From Lentisphaeria bacterium (GTDB lineage Bacteria > Verrucomicrobiota > Lentisphaeria > Victivallales > Victivallaceae): DNA of 49,648 bases. How positions within the stretch are numbered: position 1 is the stretch's first letter; every line of letters starts with the position of its first letter. This document shows positions 15,735 to 25,449 of this stretch, piece by piece. The stretch spans positions 1 to 49,648 of the forward strand of contig JAGBWB010000251.1 in assembly GCA_017629975.1 (NCBI GenBank), written 5' to 3'. The notes under the pieces were generated by a model that did not search any database, had not been told where the DNA came from, and saw only the letters and a list, made by a program, of their open reading frames with translations. A program made the translations under genes and the position numbers.

Positions 15735-16993
15735 GCGACGGATTCCTTTTTGAACCTGAGGCCCCTGACCGTCCCCTTGCCGACCGCATGAGACCTGAGT
15801 CTCTGGAAGAGGTGGCTGGGCAGGAGCATCTGCTGGGAGCGGGAATGCCCCTGCGGAAGATGATCGACTCAGGGAAGATGTTCAGCTTTATTCTCTGGGG
15901 GCCTCCCGGGTGCGGCAAGACCACACTTGCGCGTATTCTGGCGCGCTGCTCCAGTCTGCACTTTGTGGCGCTTTCGGCGGTTTTTTCCGGTGTGGCGGAT
16001 TTGCGCAAGGCCTTTGATGAAGCCGCCCGCCGCCGGGAAAAGGGGGAGGGAACGCTCCTTTTTGTGGATGAGATCCACCGCTTCAACCGCGCCCAGCAGG
16101 ATGGATTTCTGCCCTATGTTGAGGACGGAACTGTGGTTCTTGTGGGGGCAACAACAGAAAATCCCTCCTTTGAACTCAACAGCGCTCTTCTTTCCCGCTG
16201 TAAGGTCTTTGTGCTCAAATCTCTGAGAAATGACGCCCTTGAAGAGATCATCAAGCGCTCCGAAAAGCTCATGGGGCGCTCTCTGCCTGTGACTCCCGAA
16301 GGACGGGCGCAGCTTCTTGAGTTCGCCGACGGCGACGGCAGATATCTTATCAATCTTCTTGAAAGCATCTACGCCCTCGCCGGTGAAAATGAGATCATGG
16401 GTCCTGAAGATGTGGCACGCTCTCTTCAGCAGCGTTCCCCCATCTATGACAAGGACCGGGAGGGCCATTACAATCTTATAAGTGCGCTCCACAAATCTCT
16501 GCGGGGGTCTGACACTGATGCCGCTTTGTACTGGGCGGCGCGGATGATCCAGGGGGGGGAAGATCCCCTTTATCTGCTCCGCAGGCTCACCCGCTTTGCC
16601 GCTGAAGATGTGGGCCTTGCCGACCCTATGGCGCTCCAGCTTGCCATCGCCGAACTGGTGGTCTTTCTGGGGACCGCTCCCAAATCCAACGCCGTTTACA
16701 AGGCGTGGAACACTGCCGTCAAGGCGGCAAAGGAGTCCGGTTCCCTGACGCCCCCCGCCCATATCCTCAACGCCCCCACCAAGCTCATGAAAGAGATCGG
16801 CTACGGCGCCAATTATCAGTATGACCATGATACCCCCGAAGGATTCTCAGGGCAGAACTATTTCCCTGAAAAAATGGGGCGGCGCAAGTTTTACAACCCG
16901 GTGGAGCGGGGATTTGAACGGGAGATCGCCAGACGCCTTGCCTACTGGGAAAAACTCCGTAATGAAAAGAACAACTCTTCATCAGGGACTTGA
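15731..16993 (+). CDS. rarA: Replication-associated recombination protein A (MgsA/RarA AAA+ ATPase)
   Basis: 420 residues. Walker A is GPPGCGKT (57-64), Walker B LLFVDEIHRF (109-118), and sensor motif VGATTENPSFELNSALLSR follows. The C-terminal part (NAVYKAW, AHILNAPTKLMKEIGYG, YFPE) matches RarA. It acts at stalled replication forks. The ATG at 15731 overlaps the CYTH stop as ATGA, with GGAGGAG just ahead, and is preferred over 15716. Confidence 0.93.
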   Translation: MSDGFLFEPEAPDRPLADRMRPESLEEVAGQEHLLGAGMPLRKMIDSGKMFSFILWGPPGCGKTTLARILARCSSLHFVALSAVFSGVADLRKAFDEAARRREKGEGTLLFVDEIHRFNRAQQDGFLPYVEDGTVVLVGATTENPSFELNSALLSRCKVFVLKSLRNDALEEIIKRSEKLMGRSLPVTPEGRAQLLEFADGDGRYLINLLESIYALAGENEIMGPEDVARSLQQRSPIYDKDREGHYNLISALHKSLRGSDTDAALYWAARMIQGGEDPLYLLRRLTRFAAEDVGLADPMALQLAIAELVVFLGTAPKSNAVYKAWNTAVKAAKESGSLTPPAHILNAPTKLMKEIGYGANYQYDHDTPEGFSGQNYFPEKMGRRKFYNPVERGFEREIARRLAYWEKLRNEKNNSSSGT

Positions 16994-17017
16994 AAAAATC
17001 CCTTTTTATGGTATGTT
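16990..17017 (+). promoter_or_regulatory. Promoter for the SGNH-folE-mur operon
   Basis: TTGAAA (16990-16995), 16 bp, TATGTT (17012-17017), at the very end of rarA and 35 bp before the next start. Confidence 0.45.
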
Positions 17018-17052
17018 ATAACAATGCAACATTTTTATAAAGGATCTGTCTT

Positions 17053-17688
17053 ATGAAACGTATACTTTTTCAGGGTGACTCTATTACCGACGCCGGACGC
17101 AACCGCGAAGCGCTTCCCGAATCCAATACCGGTTACGGCGCCGGATATCCCGCTCTCGTGGCAGCCCGGATCTTCGGTGATCACCTGGGCAATGGATACA
17201 ATATCATCAACCGGGGTATTTCCGGCAACCGCGTGGTGGATCTTTACGCCAGATGGAAAAAAGATTGCCTCAACCTCAATCCCGATGTGCTGAGCATCCT
17301 CATCGGCGTCAACGATACCTGGCACGAAAAATCTGAGAGCAGAAACGGCGTGGAAGTTGAGCGCTACAAGCTCATCTATGACATGCTTCTTGAGTGGACT
17401 GTGAAAACTCTTCCTGAGATCAAACTTGTCCTCATGGAGCCCTTTGTCCTTGAAACCGGCGCCGTTTCCGCCGACTGGCTCCCTGAAATCGCCGAAAGAG
17501 GAGCCGTGGTGAAAGAGCTTGCTGAAAAGTATAACGCCATTTTCATCCCCTGTCAGCAGATCATCAGCGATGCCGCCGCCAAAGCAGGCGCCGATGACTT
17601 GATCCTGCGCGACGGTGTCCACCCCTCTGTTATGGGACATCAGGTCCTTGCCGACGCCTGGCTGAAATATGCCGGTTCCCTCATCTGA
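17053..17688 (+). CDS. SGNH/GDSL-family hydrolase (esterase)
   Basis: 211 residues with the four SGNH blocks: Ser10 in [10 protein letters not shown], Gly57 in NRGISGN, Asn87 in IGVNDTW, and Asp187/His190 in DGVHPS. No signal peptide is present, so it is probably cytoplasmic. Related proteins remove acetyl or other acyl groups from sugars or lipids. AAAGGA precedes the ATG. folE follows after 19 bp. Confidence 0.88.
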   Translation: MKRILFQGDSITDAGRNREALPESNTGYGAGYPALVAARIFGDHLGNGYNIINRGISGNRVVDLYARWKKDCLNLNPDVLSILIGVNDTWHEKSESRNGVEVERYKLIYDMLLEWTVKTLPEIKLVLMEPFVLETGAVSADWLPEIAERGAVVKELAEKYNAIFIPCQQIISDAAAKAGADDLILRDGVHPSVMGHQVLADAWLKYAGSLI

Positions 17689-17707
17689 AAATAAGGAGTT
17701 CAAGGCT

Positions 17708-18247
17708 ATGCAGGAGTTGGTTCGTGATCTTCTTGTGAAGATAGGCGAAGACCCCACCCGTGAAGGTCTGGTCAAGACCCCCGAGCGGGTGGAGCGGAGC
17801 TGGAAGTTCCTCACCCGCGGTTACACCCAGGATCTGAACGCTGTGGTCAACGGCGCTCTCTTTGAAGCTGAATCCGACGATATGGTCATCGTCAAGGATA
17901 TTGAGTTTTTCAGCATGTGCGAACACCATCTGCTCCCCTTTTTCGGGCGCTGCCATGTGGGATATATCCCCAAAGGCAAGATCATCGGTGTCAGCAAAGT
18001 TGCCCGCATCGTGGATATGTTTTCACGCAGACTTCAGGTGCAGGAGCGCCTGACCCGCGAGATCTCTTCCGCCCTTGAGGAAATATTGGGCGCTGAAGGG
18101 GTGGGCGTGGTGATGGAAGCCCGCCATCTGTGTATGCAGATGCGCGGCGTTGAAAAGCAGAACTCTGTTATGACCACAAGCTCCATGCGGGGAAGTTTCC
18201 GCAGGGAACTTGCCACCCGCAATGAATTTACCCGTTTGATCCGCTGA
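17708..18247 (+). CDS. folE: GTP cyclohydrolase I
   Basis: 179 residues. It has [15 protein letters not shown] near the N-terminus, the zinc and substrate motif [25 protein letters not shown], and the second zinc Cys in [10 protein letters not shown]. The enzyme makes dihydroneopterin triphosphate for folate, and also for queuosine precursors. The start at 17708 has TAAGGAG 9 nt upstream; a longer frame from 17669 overlaps the preceding gene and is rejected. Confidence 0.95.
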   Translation: MQELVRDLLVKIGEDPTREGLVKTPERVERSWKFLTRGYTQDLNAVVNGALFEAESDDMVIVKDIEFFSMCEHHLLPFFGRCHVGYIPKGKIIGVSKVARIVDMFSRRLQVQERLTREISSALEEILGAEGVGVVMEARHLCMQMRGVEKQNSVMTTSSMRGSFRRELATRNEFTRLIR

Positions 18248-18266
18248 TAAGGAAAGGAGTGATCCC

Positions 18267-18848
18267 ATGTATAAATTGCTTATCGTTTTTTGTGCGGCGC
18301 TGATGTTTCTTGCCGGCTGCGCCGATCCTGTGGTTTTTTCTGAAGTTCTTCAGATGAAGGTGGGGGATAAAGTTTATACCGCCTGCAACATCTGGTATGA
18401 AGATGCTGAAAATATCGACTGCCGCAACATTCAGCGGGGGGCGTTCCTCCCCATCGGCAGTGAGATCATCCCTGTGGAAACGACCGATTTTACCCAGAAG
18501 ATCATCTTCAAGGATAAAAAGGGCAAGGTTTATACGATCCGCTTTTCCGAAGATTACCGGCTCTGTTCCATGGCGGACTATATCGCTTATACCTTTACCA
18601 CTAAAAACAAAGAAGAGCAGCTCAAAGATGTTCCTGCCCGGATCCGCGGCCGCATCCTCCGGGGCGAAGTGGTTCCCGGCATGAATGCCGCTCAGGTCAA
18701 GATGGCTTACGGTCTGCCCCCCGCCATCAGAACTCCTGATTTGCGGAACGACAGCTGGTTCTATTTCCTCAACAGCTCCGATACACTGCGGGTGGTTTTC
18801 CGCGGCGGTATCGTCCGCAGCATACAGAACTTCAATGAATCCAGATAA
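18267..18848 (+). CDS. Hypothetical lipoprotein with SmpA/BamE-like C-terminus
   Basis: 193 residues with a signal peptide ending in FLAGC, a canonical lipobox. The C-terminal ~60 residues (VPGMNAAQVKMAYGLPP...SWFYF...LRVVFRGGIV) resemble the SmpA/BamE fold, in which GM..xxV...GxP...W.Y is typical. GGAAAGGAG precedes the ATG. Its last 14 bases overlap murF. The middle region is unrecognised. Confidence 0.75.
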   Translation: MYKLLIVFCAALMFLAGCADPVVFSEVLQMKVGDKVYTACNIWYEDAENIDCRNIQRGAFLPIGSEIIPVETTDFTQKIIFKDKKGKVYTIRFSEDYRLCSMADYIAYTFTTKNKEEQLKDVPARIRGRILRGEVVPGMNAAQVKMAYGLPPAIRTPDLRNDSWFYFLNSSDTLRVVFRGGIVRSIQNFNESR

Positions 18849-20196
18849 GCCCCGTTTTACTCCCGAGGAGCTCCTTGCTGCAACAGACGGCGTCTGGCAG
18901 GGTGAAAAAGTCGCTGTGACAGGTGTCTTTACCGACACCCGCGTTTCCGCGCCGGGCGCCTTGTTTGCGGCGCTGGCGGGGGAGCGTTTTGACGCCCACA
19001 ACTTTCTTGATAAAGCCGTTGCCGCAGGCGCCGCCGTCTTGTGCGTGGAGCGCTCCAAAGCTCACCTTGCCCCTGCCGGAGTGCCGCTGCTGCTTGTGGA
19101 AGATACTCTTGAGGCGTATCAGCGCCTCAGCGCCTTTCACCGCCGCCGTTTCAAAGATTTGACCGTTTTCGGAATCACCGGCAGCGTGGGCAAGACCAGC
19201 GTCAAAGAGATGCTCCGCGCCATCTGCACCGCCGCCGCAGGCAGTGAAGAAAAGGTGCTGTGGACTCTGGAAAATACCAACAACCAGATCGGAGTTCCCC
19301 AGAATCTTTTCAGACTCCACGCCGGACACCGTTACGCAGTCCTTGAGGCGGGAACCAATCACTTCGGTGAAATCGCCCCCCTGGGGCGCTGTATCGCCCC
19401 TGACGTGGCGCTGGTGAACTCCGTCGCCCCCTGCCATCTGGAGTTTCTCCGGGACCTTGAGGGAGTCGCTGAGGAAAAAAGCCATATCTGCGATGCCCTT
19501 GTTCCCGGCGGAACTGCCGTCTTCCCTGCGGAGTCTCCCCAGTTGGAGATACTGAAGAAAAATGTATCAGAAAAAATCGCTCTTTTCGGCGGGGAAAAGG
19601 GAGATGTCCGCTGTGTCTATCTGGGAGGGACGCTCCGGGGCAGCCGGGTGAAGCTGATCTTCCCTGGTGCAGAAGAGATCACCTTTGATATGCCCCTTTC
19701 CGGCGCTCATCAGGCTATGAATGCCGCCGCCGCCGCCGCTGCTGCTTTTTCCGCCGGTATTGATATCAAAACCATCGCTTCCGGACTTGCCGCAACCCTC
19801 CTGCCCGGCGGACGCAACCGGATCTACCGGTCAGGGGAGGTCATCTGCATTGATGATACCTACAACGCCAATCCCGCCGCCGTCACCGCCGCTTTGAAAA
19901 ATCTGAAAGAGTTTGCCGAAGCTGAAAAACTGGTGCTTCTGCTGGGGGAAATGCGGGAGCTGGGCGCCGCCTCTTCTGACGCCCACGCCGCTGTCAGAAG
20001 ATGTGTGGAAGAGCTTTTTCCCGGCGTCCGTCTGCTGCTTGTGGGGAAATCCTGGGGCAGCGATGCTTATCCTGACTCTGACTCTGTAAAAGAGGCTGTG
20101 GCAGAAGTGCTCCGGCCGGGTGATATCCTTTTTGCCAAAGGTTCCCGGGGAGTGGCTCTTGAAAAGGCTCTGCCCCCCGCCGACGGAGTCTTATGA
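18835..20196 (+). CDS. murF: UDP-N-acetylmuramoyl-tripeptide--D-alanyl-D-alanine ligase
   Basis: 453 residues. It has the Mur ligase N-terminal domain (FTDTR, GALFAAL), the ATP loop FGITGSVGKTS (112-122), TNNQIGVP, LEAGTNHFGEI, and the C-terminal DDTYNANPAAV and LGEMRELG motifs diagnostic of MurF. It adds D-Ala-D-Ala to the murein precursor in the cytoplasm. The ATG at 18835 overlaps the preceding lipoprotein gene; a longer frame from 18685 is a shadow of it. The order murF-murE is the reverse of the usual cluster. Confidence 0.93.
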   Translation: MNPDKPRFTPEELLAATDGVWQGEKVAVTGVFTDTRVSAPGALFAALAGERFDAHNFLDKAVAAGAAVLCVERSKAHLAPAGVPLLLVEDTLEAYQRLSAFHRRRFKDLTVFGITGSVGKTSVKEMLRAICTAAAGSEEKVLWTLENTNNQIGVPQNLFRLHAGHRYAVLEAGTNHFGEIAPLGRCIAPDVALVNSVAPCHLEFLRDLEGVAEEKSHICDALVPGGTAVFPAESPQLEILKKNVSEKIALFGGEKGDVRCVYLGGTLRGSRVKLIFPGAEEITFDMPLSGAHQAMNAAAAAAAAFSAGIDIKTIASGLAATLLPGGRNRIYRSGEVICIDDTYNANPAAVTAALKNLKEFAEAEKLVLLLGEMRELGAASSDAHAAVRRCVEELFPGVRLLLVGKSWGSDAYPDSDSVKEAVAEVLRPGDILFAKGSRGVALEKALPPADGVL

Positions 20197-21659
20197 CACT
20201 TTGCAAAACAATTCTGGGGGAACTTCTTGTTGCGGAGCGCCATGTAAAGGAGCTTCCCTCTTACTTTACTGCCGATTCAAGAAAGGTTCGCCCCGGGTGC
20301 GGATTCGCCGCCATTCCGGGGAGCCGGGCAGACGGCCACGATTTTATCCCTGCCGCTCTTGAAAAAGGGGCCGCTCTCATCCTTATGGAAAAGGAGATAC
20401 CGCTCCCTCCGGGGACTCCGGCGCTGCGTGTCACCGACTGCGCCGCCGCCTTTGCCCTGATGGTGCGTCTCTGTGCCGGGAATCCAGATGGCGCGCTGAA
20501 ACTTTTCGGCGTGACAGGGACCAACGGCAAGACCACAACGGCGTTTCTGCTGGAACACATCTTCAACTCCGCCAACCGCCCCTGCGGATTGGTTTCCACC
20601 GTTGAGTACCGTACAGGAGCCGGGATCATTCCCGGGGAGAGGACTACGCCCGATTCTGAAACGTTGTTTGCTCTTTTCAAAAGCATGAAAGAAAATGGCC
20701 TTGAATGTGCCGCCATGGAGCTTTCAAGCCACTCCCTTGTGCAGAACCGCGCCGCAGGGATCAAACTTCATGCCGCCGTTTTTACCAATCTGACAGGGGA
20801 TCATCTGGATTACCACGGCACCATGGAAAATTATTATCTGGCAAAAAAAAGACTTTTCACCGCATTTCTCCATCCTCAGGGGGCGGCGGTCATCAATACA
20901 GATGATCCCTGGGGCGCACGGCTCAGCAGAGAACTTGCCGGGGTCTGCCGCTGTATCACCTTTTCAAAGGATCAGACAAGTGATTGCCGGATCAAAGAGA
21001 TACGCCTTGAACGTGACGGCGCGTCGTTTGTGCTGGAACACCCCTTGTATGGTGAACTGCCCCTTTCTTCCAATCTGGCAGGTTTCTACAACGTTCAGAA
21101 CCTTGCGGGTGCCGTCCTTGCCGCTCTGGAGTGCGGGATCACTCCGGAACAGCTTTCTGAGGCGTTGAAAAAGAAGATCCGTGTCCCCGGAAGACTTGAA
21201 TCGTTTCAGCTTCCCGGCGGTGGAAATGTTTTTGTGGATTACGCCCATACTGATGACGCCCTTGTCAATGTGCTGAAAACGCTCCGCTCCATTACTCCCG
21301 GCAAAGTGTATGTTCTCTTCGGCGCCGGGGGCGACCGGGACAGAACCAAGCGTCCCCGCATGGGCTGCGCCGCTGCCGGGCACGCAGATTTTCTCTTTGT
21401 CACCTCAGACAACCCCCGCAGTGAAGATCCGCTGGCAATCATTGAAGAGATCCTTTCGGGTGTCCCGGAGGGAACGCCCTGCCGGGTGATCCCCGACCGG
21501 GCGGAAGCGATCCGTGCCGCCCTTGAAAAGGTGACTTCCGGGGATTCGCTCCTGATTGCCGGGAAAGGACATGAGGATTATCAGGAGATCAAAGGGGAAA
21601 AGCTCCATTTCAGCGATATGGAAGAGATCGAAAAGTTTACAGAGGAAAAACGTTCATGA
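20193..21659 (+). CDS. murE: UDP-N-acetylmuramoyl-L-alanyl-D-glutamate--2,6-diaminopimelate ligase
   Basis: 488 residues. The ATP loop GVTGTNGKTTT is at 107-117, followed by ELSSHSL, TNLTGDHLDYHGTMENY and VDYAHTDDAL. The DNPRSEDP motif, at about 406, is associated with meso-diaminopimelate as the third peptide residue, so the cell wall should be of the DAP type. It overlaps murF by ATGA and the next gene by ATGA. Confidence 0.94.
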   Translation: MTLCKTILGELLVAERHVKELPSYFTADSRKVRPGCGFAAIPGSRADGHDFIPAALEKGAALILMEKEIPLPPGTPALRVTDCAAAFALMVRLCAGNPDGALKLFGVTGTNGKTTTAFLLEHIFNSANRPCGLVSTVEYRTGAGIIPGERTTPDSETLFALFKSMKENGLECAAMELSSHSLVQNRAAGIKLHAAVFTNLTGDHLDYHGTMENYYLAKKRLFTAFLHPQGAAVINTDDPWGARLSRELAGVCRCITFSKDQTSDCRIKEIRLERDGASFVLEHPLYGELPLSSNLAGFYNVQNLAGAVLAALECGITPEQLSEALKKKIRVPGRLESFQLPGGGNVFVDYAHTDDALVNVLKTLRSITPGKVYVLFGAGGDRDRTKRPRMGCAAAGHADFLFVTSDNPRSEDPLAIIEEILSGVPEGTPCRVIPDRAEAIRAALEKVTSGDSLLIAGKGHEDYQEIKGEKLHFSDMEEIEKFTEEKRS

Positions 21660-22912
21660 ACACCCTGCTTCTCAAAGATGTGGTCCTTGACGGGAAAGTT
21701 ACAGATATTCTTATTGAAAAAAGCAAGATCAGCCGCATCGGGAGCGGCATTGAAGCTCCCGGAGCAAAGATCATCCATGGCGCAGGCCGTCTTGCCGCCC
21801 TGATCCCCTTCTACAACACCCATACCCACACCGCCATGACCCTTTTGCGGGGATACGCCGATGACCTTGCCCTCTTTACCTGGCTCAACGAACACATCTG
21901 GCCCGCCGAAGCAAAAATGGACGCCCATGATATTTACGCAGGAACCCGGCTGGGCATACTGGAAATGATCAAGTCCGGCTGCTGTTTTTTCAATGAGATG
22001 TACTGGTTCCCCCATGAAGCCATCCGCGCCGCAGGTGAAATGGGCGTCCGGGCGGATATCGGACTTGTCCATCTGGCACTCCCCGGCAGCACCACGGCGC
22101 GCTCCGCCGCCCAGATCAGAGAGGACGCCCTTGCTCTTGCAAAGGAACTCCCCCCCGGCGTGCGGATCGCTCTTGCGCCCCACGCCATCTATACGGTCTG
22201 CGAAAGTGCCCTCAGAGATGTGACCGCCGTTGCAGAGGAGCTTCAGATGCCTTTGCATATCCACTGCTCCGAAACCTTGCGCGAGGTGGAGGATTGCCGC
22301 AGGGAACATAATGATCTGACGCCTGTTGCCTACCTTGATTCTGTGGGACTGCTCAAAGAAAACACACTTCTTGCCCATTGCGTCCACCTGACCGATGAAG
22401 ACAGAAAAATCATTGCCGGACGGGGCGCCGTCATTTCCCACTGTCCTGTTTCCAATATGAAACTTTGCAGCGGCACCTTTGATCTTCAGGCGGCGCTGGG
22501 GGCGGGATGCCGGGTGACCATCGGAACCGATGGCGCAAGTTCAAACAACAATCTTTCCATGGTGGAAGAGATGAAATTTGCCGCTCTCGCCGCCAAACTC
22601 AAAACCAATGATCCCACAGCAGGAAAAGATGAAGATGTATTCCGCTGCGCCACTTTGAACGGCGCAGCTTATGCCCGCGTCAACGCCGGATTTTTTGAAG
22701 GCGCCGACGCCGATATCCTTCTTGTAGAGCTGAACCACTGCCGCATGGTGGGGGATTACAATCTTACCGCCAATCTGGTTTACTCCGCTGATTCAAGCGT
22801 TATGCACACCCTCATCTGCAACGGCAGAGTCATTATGGAAGATCACCATGTCCCCGGCGAAGAAGAGATCATCGCCGACGCCCGGCGCTGCTGCGATAAG
22901 TTCCGCCGCTGA
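21656..22912 (+). CDS. Amidohydrolase, 5-methylthioadenosine/S-adenosylhomocysteine deaminase-like
   Basis: 418 residues of the metal-dependent amidohydrolase superfamily. Metal and active-site motifs are NTHTHTAM with His56 and His58, HIHCSET, LAHCVHLT, ISHCPVSNMKLCSG and IGTDGASSNNNLSM. This combination is typical of MtaD/TrzN-type deaminases acting on methylthioadenosine or SAH. Guanine or other deaminases remain possible. It is translationally coupled to murE, with no obvious functional link. Confidence 0.8.
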   Translation: MNTLLLKDVVLDGKVTDILIEKSKISRIGSGIEAPGAKIIHGAGRLAALIPFYNTHTHTAMTLLRGYADDLALFTWLNEHIWPAEAKMDAHDIYAGTRLGILEMIKSGCCFFNEMYWFPHEAIRAAGEMGVRADIGLVHLALPGSTTARSAAQIREDALALAKELPPGVRIALAPHAIYTVCESALRDVTAVAEELQMPLHIHCSETLREVEDCRREHNDLTPVAYLDSVGLLKENTLLAHCVHLTDEDRKIIAGRGAVISHCPVSNMKLCSGTFDLQAALGAGCRVTIGTDGASSNNNLSMVEEMKFAALAAKLKTNDPTAGKDEDVFRCATLNGAAYARVNAGFFEGADADILLVELNHCRMVGDYNLTANLVYSADSSVMHTLICNGRVIMEDHHVPGEEEIIADARRCCDKFRR

Positions 22913-22985
22913 CAAAAACGGTTTGCTTTTAAAAAAGAGCTATATTATATGAAGTTGTAATTTGAAATTACAGGATGATTTTTAT

Positions 22986-23423
22986 ATGCTGATGAAGATA
23001 ATCGTTGTGGGCAAGCCTAAAGACAAGGTGCTGGGAGCGAAAGCGGCGGAGTTCGTGAGCCGCTGCGGCGCTTACGGCAAGGTGGAGTGTGTGGAACTGC
23101 CCGACTCCGATGTGGCGAAAGAGGGCAAAGCCATCATGCGGGAGCTGGAAAAGGAAAAAAACAGTTTTGTCTTTGTCCTTTCTGAAGAGGGAAAACTTTT
23201 TACCACGGCTCAGTTTGCTCAGAAGATCTCCGCCATTGACCGGAAGATGGTCTTTGTTATAGGCGGGCCTTTCGGACTTGCTCCCGAAGTCAAGGAAAGA
23301 GCCGATCTGCTCTGGTCACTTTCCCCTTTGACATTCACCCACGAAATGGCGCGTTTTCTTCTTTGCGAACAGCTTTACCGCGCCTTGAACTTCAACGCAG
23401 GCGGTTCTTACCACCATCTCTGA
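22986..23423 (+). CDS. rlmH: 23S rRNA (pseudouridine1915-N3)-methyltransferase RlmH
   Basis: 145 residues with the SPOUT knot: FVFVLSEEGK, VFVIGGPFGL and the C-terminal LSPLTFTHEMARFLLCEQLYRA...SYHHL. It methylates pseudouridine 1915 in helix 69 of 23S rRNA. The ATG at 22986 has AGGA about 10 nt upstream; the second ATG at 22992 is also possible. It runs tail to tail with nnr, and the coding ends overlap by 16 bp. Confidence 0.93.
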   Translation: MLMKIIVVGKPKDKVLGAKAAEFVSRCGAYGKVECVELPDSDVAKEGKAIMRELEKEKNSFVFVLSEEGKLFTTAQFAQKISAIDRKMVFVIGGPFGLAPEVKERADLLWSLSPLTFTHEMARFLLCEQLYRALNFNAGGSYHHL

Positions 23424-24886
23424 TATGCCGCCGCCTGAGCGGCAAGAGCGGGGAGTTCATCAGCAATGACCGCGCCGCGCCCGGTGTCACCCGCTGCGCC
23501 GTGGAGAAAGACCCCCAGACGCACTGCGGCGGCAAGATCCTCCATTCCGGAGGCGATCCCGGCGATGATCCCCGCCAGAACATCTCCTGAGCCTGCCATG
23601 GCAAGTTCGGGGCCCCCTGAACCGTTGAGAGTCACGCTGCCGTCAGGAGCTGCCACACAGGTGTGGAACCCTTTCAGCACCACGATACAGTTGAAATACT
23701 TTGCAAGTTTAAGCGCAAATTCAGGACGGCTCCCCGCAGGATCTATTTTGAAACTCTGCGCCAGCCGCAGCGCTTCGCCGGGGTGCGGCGTCATCACCGC
23801 ATTGCTTTTGCCGTTCCAGAGCTGCGGGTTCCGGGCAAGGAGATTGAGGGCGTCCGCGTCAAGGATGACCGGACCCGGAAAATCCAGCACATCTTTGAGC
23901 AGTTCCGGGGAAACATGACTCCCCCAGCCGCACCCGGCACAGAGAAGATCGCTTGCCCCGGCGGCATCACTGTTTGTTTTCAACGCCTCTCTTGGGAGTG
24001 CACCTCCGGGAGCAGGAGCCAGAAGTCGTGTGATGAGCGCCGCCGGAAGAGGAGGCATGTTGGGGCATTGCACCGAAAGAGTCCTGACCAATCCCGCAAA
24101 ATGGAGCGCCCCCTGAGAGGCCAGCACGGCGGCACCCGGATAATCACTGCTGCCGCAGAGAAGCAGGACCCGCCCACGGCTGTTTTTGTGGGCGTTCAGC
24201 GCCGGACGGGGCAGGAGTTTCTCTGCATCCGGGGCTGCGAAAAAGGTGTAAGACAGAGCCTCTGATGAGGGGAGTTCCTCCACGCCGATGGGAACAACGG
24301 CGATCTTCCCGCACATACGGGGACCGTCATTGAGAAAGAGTCCGGCTTTGGGGAGTCCGAAAGTAAGGGTCAGTTCAGCCTGAAGAGAGCCTTTGGCGGC
24401 GATGCCGCTGTCACCATTGAGGCCGCTTGGCAGATCAAAGGCAAGAATACTTTTCCCGGAGGCGGAAATTTTTTCCAAAGCTCCTGCAAGAGAGGGGCGG
24501 ATCTCACTGCCTGTGAAACCGATGCCCAGCAAGGCGTCAACGATGAGATCTCCGGGAAGAAAGTCAAACTCTTCAAGAGGGATGATGTTCAGTTTGCCGC
24601 CGAACTCTTTGAATGCTTCTGCCGCAGCGCCTTTCAGGGCGTGAAGATCCCGGCAGGGAACGATGACATGGGGGAGTTGAAGCGCTCCGGCACAGACCAG
24701 CGCGTCACCGGCATTGTTTCCGCCGCCGCAGAAAAAGACAACACGGCGGAACTTTGAACGGCAATATGTTTCAATAAAGCGTGCCGCTCCTGTTCCCGCC
24801 CGGCGCATGAGGCGGTATTCTGAGATCCCTGACGCCACGGCGGCAGATTCAAGGCGCCGCATGGTATCAACTGAAATGATCTTCAT
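23408..24886 (-). CDS. nnr: Bifunctional NAD(P)H-hydrate epimerase/dehydratase
   Basis: 492 residues. The N-terminal half is the epimerase (GGGNNAGDALV, VDALLGIGFTG, AFDLPSGLNGDSG). The C-terminal half is the ribokinase-like dehydratase (GSSDYPGAAVLA, VILDADALNLLA, MTPHPGEALRL, LKGFHT, MAGSGDVLAGIIAG). Together they repair hydrated NAD(P)H. The ATG at 24886 overlaps the lspA stop as ATGA; the longer frame to 24964 intrudes into lspA and is rejected. Confidence 0.93.
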   Translation of the reverse strand: MKIISVDTMRRLESAAVASGISEYRLMRRAGTGAARFIETYCRSKFRRVVFFCGGGNNAGDALVCAGALQLPHVIVPCRDLHALKGAAAEAFKEFGGKLNIIPLEEFDFLPGDLIVDALLGIGFTGSEIRPSLAGALEKISASGKSILAFDLPSGLNGDSGIAAKGSLQAELTLTFGLPKAGLFLNDGPRMCGKIAVVPIGVEELPSSEALSYTFFAAPDAEKLLPRPALNAHKNSRGRVLLLCGSSDYPGAAVLASQGALHFAGLVRTLSVQCPNMPPLPAALITRLLAPAPGGALPREALKTNSDAAGASDLLCAGCGWGSHVSPELLKDVLDFPGPVILDADALNLLARNPQLWNGKSNAVMTPHPGEALRLAQSFKIDPAGSRPEFALKLAKYFNCIVVLKGFHTCVAAPDGSVTLNGSGGPELAMAGSGDVLAGIIAGIASGMEDLAAAVRLGVFLHGAAGDTGRGAVIADELPALAAQAAAYQRWW

Positions 24887-25449
24887 TTTCCGGCGGACTC
24901 CGCAGCGTTGATCTTTTGCTTGCGGAAGAGATTTGAGATAATGAAAAGTGTCACACCGATGCAAATGGCGCAGTCGGCGATATTGAAGACCGGATAATGG
25001 TAGACGTCAAAGTAGTGGACATGAATGAAGTCAATAACTGAACCGTGCCAGAGACGGTCAATGCTGTTGCCGATGATGCCCCCCTCAATAAGAGCAAGGG
25101 CGCAGTAGCGTTCAGGAAATCCTTCGCTCCAGCGGCGGAAGAAGATGAGAATGCAGATACCCGCCGCAACGCCGAAAGCAAGCAGCAGCCAGGAGTACCC
25201 CGAAAGCATACTCCATGCGGCGCCCAGGTTGCGGACATAGGTGATGTTGAACCACCCGGGAATGACTTCAATGGTTGAATGCAACGGCATGGCACTCTGG
25301 ATCAGCAGCTTGCTGCCCTGATCCAGCACCACAGAAAAAAAGACCAGAAAAGCGCACCAGATCAAAAGGCGCTTTTCTGATTTTGAATGGGGTGTAACAA
25401 AAGAGGACACTTTTTTCAGCGTTCCATTTCTTCGCGTTTGGTCTTGCAT
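24883..25449 (-). CDS. lspA: Lipoprotein signal peptidase II
   Basis: 188 residues with four membrane helices. The catalytic aspartates lie in GIIGNSIDR (Asp131) and FNIADC (Asp159). YVRNLGAAWSML, near 71-82, is the conserved family segment. It cleaves lipoprotein signal peptides, in line with several lipoproteins in the window. The start is uncertain: the ATG at 25449 overlaps the dksA-like gene by 34 bp and has no clear ribosome binding site, while a GTG at 25410, right after that gene's stop, would give 175 residues. Confidence 0.9.
   Translation of the reverse strand: MQDQTRRNGTLKKVSSFVTPHSKSEKRLLIWCAFLVFFSVVLDQGSKLLIQSAMPLHSTIEVIPGWFNITYVRNLGAAWSMLSGYSWLLLAFGVAAGICILIFFRRWSEGFPERYCALALIEGGIIGNSIDRLWHGSVIDFIHVHYFDVYHYPVFNIADCAICIGVTLFIISNLFRKQKINAAESAGK

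Noticed and set aside
15869-16828. Minus-strand frame of 319 codons
   Set aside because: It lies wholly opposite rarA, which has intact Walker motifs. Long antisense frames are common in this GC-biased coding sequence.
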